A stretch of 23,149 bases of DNA from the NCBI GenBank assembly GCA_024223125.1, contig JAAEOP010000646.1, positions 1 to 23,149 on the forward strand, read 5' to 3'. The first letter of the stretch is position 1; every line of letters begins with the position of its first letter. The position numbers were made by a program, and so were the translations under genes. The notes under the pieces are model-generated. The model ran no database searches. It was not told the origin of the DNA and was given only the letters and a program-made list of their open reading frames with translations. Below are positions 20,138 to 23,149 of this stretch, one piece after another. This DNA comes from Chloroflexota bacterium (GTDB lineage Bacteria; Chloroflexota; Anaerolineae; Promineifilales; Promineifilaceae).

Positions 20138-20740
20138 ATGGAAAACGAAAAGATCAATTGGCTTATCAGCCGTCGTTCTATACGACGATACCTTCCTGAC
20201 CCAATGCCTGATGCAATCATCAATAACATCTTAACGGCCGCAACCTGGGCCCCCTCCGCCCACAACCGGCAACCGTGGCGCTTTGTGGTGATGAGCAGCT
20301 TACAGATCAAGCAGAAGCTGGCGGCCGCAATGGGAGCCAAATTACGCACCGATCTGGAAGCCGATCAGGTCCCTGAAACGATCATTGTTAAAAATGTCGG
20401 CCATTCTTATGAACGGATAACGAAAGCCCCTACCCTAATATTATTGTGTCTGACAATGGCCGATATGAACAACTACCCGGATGATTTTCGGCAGCATAAC
20501 GAATATTTGATGGCTGTACAGAGCAGCGCCATGGCTGCCCAAAATTTGTTGCTGGCCGCTCATGCTCACGGATTGGGAGCTTGTTGGTTGTGCGCCCCGC
20601 TTTTTTGCCCTGACCTGGTACAGCAAACTTTGGACCTGCCGTTAGATTGGCGGCCGCATGGTTTAATCACGTTAGGTTATCCGGCCGAAACCAAAAGTAA
20701 AGAGCGGTATTCATTAGCAACTCGCGTGCTGTTTCGGTGA
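20138..20740 (+). CDS. Nitroreductase family FMN oxidoreductase
   Basis: A 200-aa protein with the nitroreductase fold: ISRRSIRRYLPDP (10-22) for FMN phosphate contact, ATWAPSAHNRQPWRF (35-49) and GLITLGYPAE near the C-terminus. The APSxxNxQPW block and LGACWL resemble the C-terminal nitroreductase domain of FbiB and related flavin enzymes more than classical NfsB; F420 involvement is only a possibility. It would act as a cytosolic flavin-dependent reductase on an unknown substrate. It starts 4 bp after the acetyltransferase stop with no Shine-Dalgarno, so it probably depends on coupled translation. It is the last gene of the operon. Confidence 0.85.
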   Translation: MENEKINWLISRRSIRRYLPDPMPDAIINNILTAATWAPSAHNRQPWRFVVMSSLQIKQKLAAAMGAKLRTDLEADQVPETIIVKNVGHSYERITKAPTLILLCLTMADMNNYPDDFRQHNEYLMAVQSSAMAAQNLLLAAHAHGLGACWLCAPLFCPDLVQQTLDLPLDWRPHGLITLGYPAETKSKERYSLATRVLFR

Positions 20741-20835
20741 ACTGCTACGTTTGCAAAGTTGGCCTCCGCCGACTGGGTTTTAGTTCTAGTCCACGAAGGT
20801 GGACTTCGCAACTGTTGATGCGAATTCATTCGATG
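20741..20835. repeat. Repeat-like intergenic segment with small hairpins
   Basis: agtcca-cgaagg-tggact (20788-20805) forms a short hairpin, and cgaat-tc-attcg (20821-20832) another. Together they look like a decayed palindromic repeat unit. The first hairpin could also serve as a weak end for the operon, though no T-run follows. The forward frame that runs through here into the next gene is not protein-like. Confidence 0.45.
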
Positions 20836-20864
20836 TTGAAAACCACTTCTTTTTTTGCTATGAT
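20836..20864 (+). promoter_or_regulatory. Promoter of the FCD/GntR regulator
   Basis: TTGAAA (20836-20841), a 17-bp spacer with a T-run, and TATGAT (20859-20864) predict a start at about 20871. This shows that the regulator begins at the ATG at 20926, not at the earlier in-frame start at 20737. Confidence 0.7.
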
Positions 20865-20878
20865 TAGGTTGATTTATC

Positions 20879-20906
20879 GGATTTATGTTATTTATCCAAT
20901 AAATCC
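20879..20906. promoter_or_regulatory. Possible operator dyad downstream of the regulator promoter
   Basis: ggatttat (20879-20886) and ataaatcc (20899-20906) are inverted repeats 12 bp apart, just after the predicted start site. The location suits autoregulation, but the surrounding DNA is repetitive (atccaataaatccaataaat), so it may be only low-complexity sequence. Confidence 0.35.
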
Positions 20907-20925
20907 AATAAATAAGCGAGAAGAT

Positions 20926-21600
20926 ATGGTATTACACAAACTGGATTCTGAATTTTTGCAATATTTAATTGATCAACAGGTACAGCCAGGTCAGGGTTTG
21001 CCGCCTCTAAATCAAATTAGCGCTCAATTGGGGGTTAGTGTGGGCAAGTTACGCGAACAACTGGCGGTTGCTCGTAGTCTGGGATTGGTAACGGTACGGC
21101 CGCGTGTGGGCATACAGCGCGAGCCGTTTTCTTTTTCCATGGCCGTATCCAAAAGTGTATTGTTTAGTTTGGGCACAGGTGAGGCGGCGTTTGCCCAGTT
21201 TAGTCGTTTGCGTCAGGAATTGGAAGCCAGTTTTTGGCCTGAAGCTGTGGCGCAGTTAACGGCCGAGGACAAAGCAAATCTGCAAGATATCGTAAACCGG
21301 GCCTGGGAAAAGCTGCGTGGTGAACCGGTGCATGTGCCTAATGGAGAACACCGGCAGCTCCATTTAACCATTTTTAGTCGCCTGGATAACCCTTTCGTTA
21401 CCGGGCTGTTGGAGGCTTATTGGGAAGCGTATGAGGCCAGTGAATTGACACGCTATGCCCGTTATGAGTATTGGCTGGATGTGTGGATATACCATGAGCG
21501 CATTGTGGCTGCGTTGCAAGATGATGATTTTGAAACAGGACGACAGTTGCTCATTGACCATTTTTCATTACTACCATCAGCCACACCGACACTTATTTGA
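20926..21600 (+). CDS. GntR-family regulator with FCD-type effector domain
   Basis: A 224-aa regulator starting MVLHKLDSEFLQYLIDQQ. The winged helix (about 18-62) contains PPLNQISAQLGVSVGKLREQ and LGLVTVRPRVGI, a GntR-type reading head. The C-terminal part (about 80-215) is all-helical, as in FCD domains, with NGEHRQLHLTIFSRLDNPFV in the position of the usual D-x3-H metal-site helix; some ligands seem changed, so metal binding is uncertain. The effector is unknown. GAGAAG lies a few bases before the ATG, and the upstream promoter fits this start. The longer reading from 20737 adds 63 residues of low-quality sequence from a repeat region. Confidence 0.82.
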   Translation: MVLHKLDSEFLQYLIDQQVQPGQGLPPLNQISAQLGVSVGKLREQLAVARSLGLVTVRPRVGIQREPFSFSMAVSKSVLFSLGTGEAAFAQFSRLRQELEASFWPEAVAQLTAEDKANLQDIVNRAWEKLRGEPVHVPNGEHRQLHLTIFSRLDNPFVTGLLEAYWEAYEASELTRYARYEYWLDVWIYHERIVAALQDDDFETGRQLLIDHFSLLPSATPTLI

Positions 21601-21621
21601 GAGATTTTTGTATTAACTTTT

Positions 21622-21720
21622 TGGAGATTGAGAGATTAGGAGATTGAGAGATTAGGAGACTGGGAAACTATTAATCTCCAATCTCTAATCTCTAGTCTCC
21701 AATCCACATCCCCCAATCTC
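21622..21720. repeat. Large gagatt/aatctc hairpin of low-complexity repeats
   Basis: A purine-rich half made of repeated ggagattgagagatta units (21622-21661) is followed by a pyrimidine-rich half of aatctccaatctct units (21672-21702), with a short spacer (gggaaactatt). The halves are roughly complementary over about 30 bp, so the region can form a long hairpin. It belongs with the tracts at 3560-3589 and 17131-17166. It occupies the whole gap between the regulator and the CBS gene. Confidence 0.75.
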
Positions 21721-21731
21721 AAGGAAAAATT

Positions 21732-22202
21732 ATGAGTTTAAAACATGAATTGAAAGCAGAGCAGGTAGCTCACCTGGATTTGACGGAGTTTTGTCAGGTG
21801 GTCAGCGGCACGGCCGTGCGCGATGCCCTGACTCAGATGCGCCGCCAGAAAGTGAATGTTTGTCTGGTTACGGTCGGCAATGATTTGAAAGGCGTCTTCA
21901 CCGATAGAGATGTGATGGTCAGGGTGGCAACCCACTCGGAAACATTAGACCAACCCATTGACGAGGTGATGACGGCCGACCCGATTACAATTCGTCCTAC
22001 CATGTCGGCTGCAGAAGCATTGTGGTTGATGGATGACAAAGGATTTCGTAATTTACCAGTGGTGGGGGATGACGGCCGACTCCTCGGCAGCATGACCCAT
22101 CAGGCAGTCATTAACTATTTGGCGGCGCGTTACCCGGTTGAAGTATTAAATCGGCCGCCGCGCCCCGATCAGGTGTCGCGGAAGCAAGAGGGCGGCGATT
22201 GA
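21732..22202 (+). CDS. CBS-domain pair protein
   Basis: A 156-aa protein made of two CBS motifs (about 22-78 and 85-135), including VGNDLKGVFTDRDVMVRVAT and DDKGFRNLPVVGDDGRLLGS. CBS pairs bind adenosyl ligands such as AMP, ATP or SAM and act as energy sensors for partner proteins. No catalytic domain is attached. It lies directly upstream of the ferredoxin oxidoreductase subunit in the same direction, 69 bp away, so it might sense the energy state for that enzyme; this is inference from position. AAGGA lies eight bases before ATG. The C-terminal tail (PPRPDQVSRKQEGGD) is disordered. Confidence 0.88.
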   Translation: MSLKHELKAEQVAHLDLTEFCQVVSGTAVRDALTQMRRQKVNVCLVTVGNDLKGVFTDRDVMVRVATHSETLDQPIDEVMTADPITIRPTMSAAEALWLMDDKGFRNLPVVGDDGRLLGSMTHQAVINYLAARYPVEVLNRPPRPDQVSRKQEGGD

Positions 22203-22258
22203 TTCCGTGATCCGTGAACCGTAATTCGTAAACGGAATATGGAACACGGCTTACGAAA
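22203..22258. repeat. ccgtgatccgtgaacc-type low-complexity tract
   Basis: Degenerate units (ccgtgatccgtgaacc, gtaattcgtaaacgga, ggaacacggcttacgaa) fill the gap between the CBS gene and korA. It is the same family as tract 3 inside menE (17428-17480). Confidence 0.7.
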
Positions 22259-22271
22259 AAGGGAGGTTCAT

Positions 22272-23149
22272 ATGAATGAGACAATGACACAAGAACAACA
22301 AGAAGAATTTGCAGAACTAGAATCGGTTGTTATCCGTTTTGCCGGTGACTCTGGTGATGGGATGCAGTTAACCGGAACCCAATTTACCAGCGCCTCGGCC
22401 GTTTTTGGCAATGACATCAGCACCATGCCCGATTACCCGGCCGAAATTCGCGCCCCGGCTGGTACATTGGCCGGTGTCAGCGGCTTCCAAATCAACATTT
22501 CTGAGCGGGATGTTTTGACGCCAGGAGACGCCCCCCAGGTGTTGGTGGCTATGAACCCGGCCGCCTTAAAAGCCAGCCTGTCGGAATTGGAAGAAGGGGG
22601 AACCATTATCGTTAACACGGATGCCTTCACCCGAAACAATCTGAAAAAAGCAGGGTATGAAGAAAATCCGCTGGAAAATGATTCCCTGAACCATTACCAG
22701 GTTATTCAGGTTCCATTAACCAGTTTGAACCGGGAAGCGTTGGCTGACATTGAAGGGTTGGGTAATAAAGAGAAAGACCGTTCCCAAAACTTTTTTGCTT
22801 TGGGCATTGCTTTTTGGATGTTTGACCGGCCATTGGAAACAACGCGAGACTGGTTGCAGAAGAAGTTTGCCAAACGGCCGAAAGTTATTGAAGCAAACAG
22901 TAAGGCGTTGCAAGCGGGCTATTTCTTTGGCGATACCACGCGCACATTTCAGCAGCGTTATCGGGTGCGTCCAGCCACGTTGCCATCGGGAACCTACCGT
23001 AAAATTACCGGCAATGAAGCCATGGCCATTGGTCTGGTAACGGCCGCGCAGAAAATGGGCAAACCACTCTTTTATGGAACCTATCCCATTACACCGGCCA
23101 GCGATATTTTGCACGCTCTAGCCCCCCTGCGTCATTTTGATGTGCGTAC
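22272..23149 (+). CDS. korA: 2-oxoacid:ferredoxin oxidoreductase, fused gamma-alpha subunit (KorA type), 3' end beyond window
   Basis: The first 292 codons are present and the frame is open to the window edge. Residues about 18-190 are the gamma domain: [19 protein letters not shown], then [20 protein letters not shown], which binds CoA or the TPP side in this family. From about 240 the alpha domain begins with [20 protein letters not shown] and [17 protein letters not shown], the pyrimidine-binding TPP fold. A gamma-alpha fusion of this type is typical of 2-oxoglutarate:ferredoxin oxidoreductases (KorA) that pair with a KorB beta subunit; other 2-oxoacids cannot be excluded. It is an oxygen-sensitive, cytosolic enzyme that makes acyl-CoA and reduced ferredoxin. 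GGGAGG lies five bases before ATG, one of the strongest sites here. korB is expected just outside the window. Confidence 0.9.
   Translation, partial: MNETMTQEQQEEFAELESVVIRFAGDSGDGMQLTGTQFTSASAVFGNDISTMPDYPAEIRAPAGTLAGVSGFQINISERDVLTPGDAPQVLVAMNPAALKASLSELEEGGTIIVNTDAFTRNNLKKAGYEENPLENDSLNHYQVIQVPLTSLNREALADIEGLGNKEKDRSQNFFALGIAFWMFDRPLETTRDWLQKKFAKRPKVIEANSKALQAGYFFGDTTRTFQQRYRVRPATLPSGTYRKITGNEAMAIGLVTAAQKMGKPLFYGTYPITPASDILHALAPLRHFDVR

Larger units (their letters stand above)
438..23047. repeat. Highly iterated palindrome ACGGCCGT across the whole window
   Basis: By eye about 35 copies of ACGGCCGT and about 94 of the core CGGCCG are spread through the window, almost all inside genes and in all reading frames (for example read as NGR, TAV or xRP). 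Examples start near 1091, 3397, 4490, 5046, 6309, 8739, 9378, 11790, 13739, 16484, 17700, 18731, 19526 and 21811. Random sequence would give less than one octamer. The second most common flanking form is GCGGCCGC (about 11). Counts were made by reading and may be off by a few. Confidence 0.85.

Noticed and set aside
20737..20925. 63-residue N-terminal extension of the FCD/GntR regulator
   Set aside because: It crosses repeat-like DNA and the predicted promoter, and regulators of this family begin at about the ATG at 20926.
21622..21720. CRISPR-like array
   Set aside because: Units are degenerate and contiguous with no unique spacers, and there are no cas genes.

Overview
The window looks like a chromosomal segment of a Chloroflexota bacterium, most likely an Anaerolineae-type lineage. 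This is inferred from gene content: menaquinone genes, a fused 2-oxoacid:ferredoxin oxidoreductase, an NHLP-clan leader peptide, an AGPS-like flavoprotein next to GlpD, and a large cyclase-ATPase-TPR regulator. No rRNA or other taxonomic marker is present. Genes are dense, lie on both strands in short operons, and often have weak or no Shine-Dalgarno. The window is saturated with the palindrome ACGGCCGT (about 35 copies by eye, within about 94 CGGCCG hexamers).

Layout. 1-568 (+): the C-terminal end of an unidentified protein, then a small DUF971-like protein whose C-terminus stops short. 569-916: a REP-like palindrome, a perfect 15-bp hairpin with a TTCG loop and a doubtful small ORF. 917-2369 (-): a PRMT-like methyltransferase and a SHOCT-domain membrane protein with twelve consecutive arginines. 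2422-2707: remnant of a broken gene, split by a 95-bp MITE-like element with a target-site duplication. 2740-8257 (+): pyrF, a two-TM protein, and a 1361-aa tandem cyclase/AAA/TPR protein.

8372-12531 (-): an orphan NHLP-clan RiPP-precursor-like peptide with its own promoter, an ABC transporter operon with a trailing zinc-ribbon protein, and a GlpD-like dehydrogenase with a C-terminal membrane anchor. 12532-12988 holds the second MITE copy and a nested inverted repeat. 12989-15414 (-): an alkyl-DHAP synthase-like FAD enzyme behind a true FadR-type regulator, with a strong promoter and an excellent FadR operator at the transcription start. GlpD, AGPS-like and FadR together suggest control of lipid or glycerol-phosphate metabolism by acyl-CoA.

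15745-21600 (+): a DUF7662-like/XRE fusion regulator behind a short overlapping ORF, menE, a membrane protein, menH, a GNAT acetyltransferase, a nitroreductase and an FCD/GntR regulator with its own promoter. 21732-23149 (+): a CBS-pair protein and the start of a KorA-type fused gamma-alpha subunit, cut by the window edge.

The most unusual features are at the DNA level: the highly iterated palindrome; the MITE pair with TSDs, one interrupting a reading frame that is restored if the insert is removed; and degenerate low-complexity repeats found both between genes and, in frame, inside menE.
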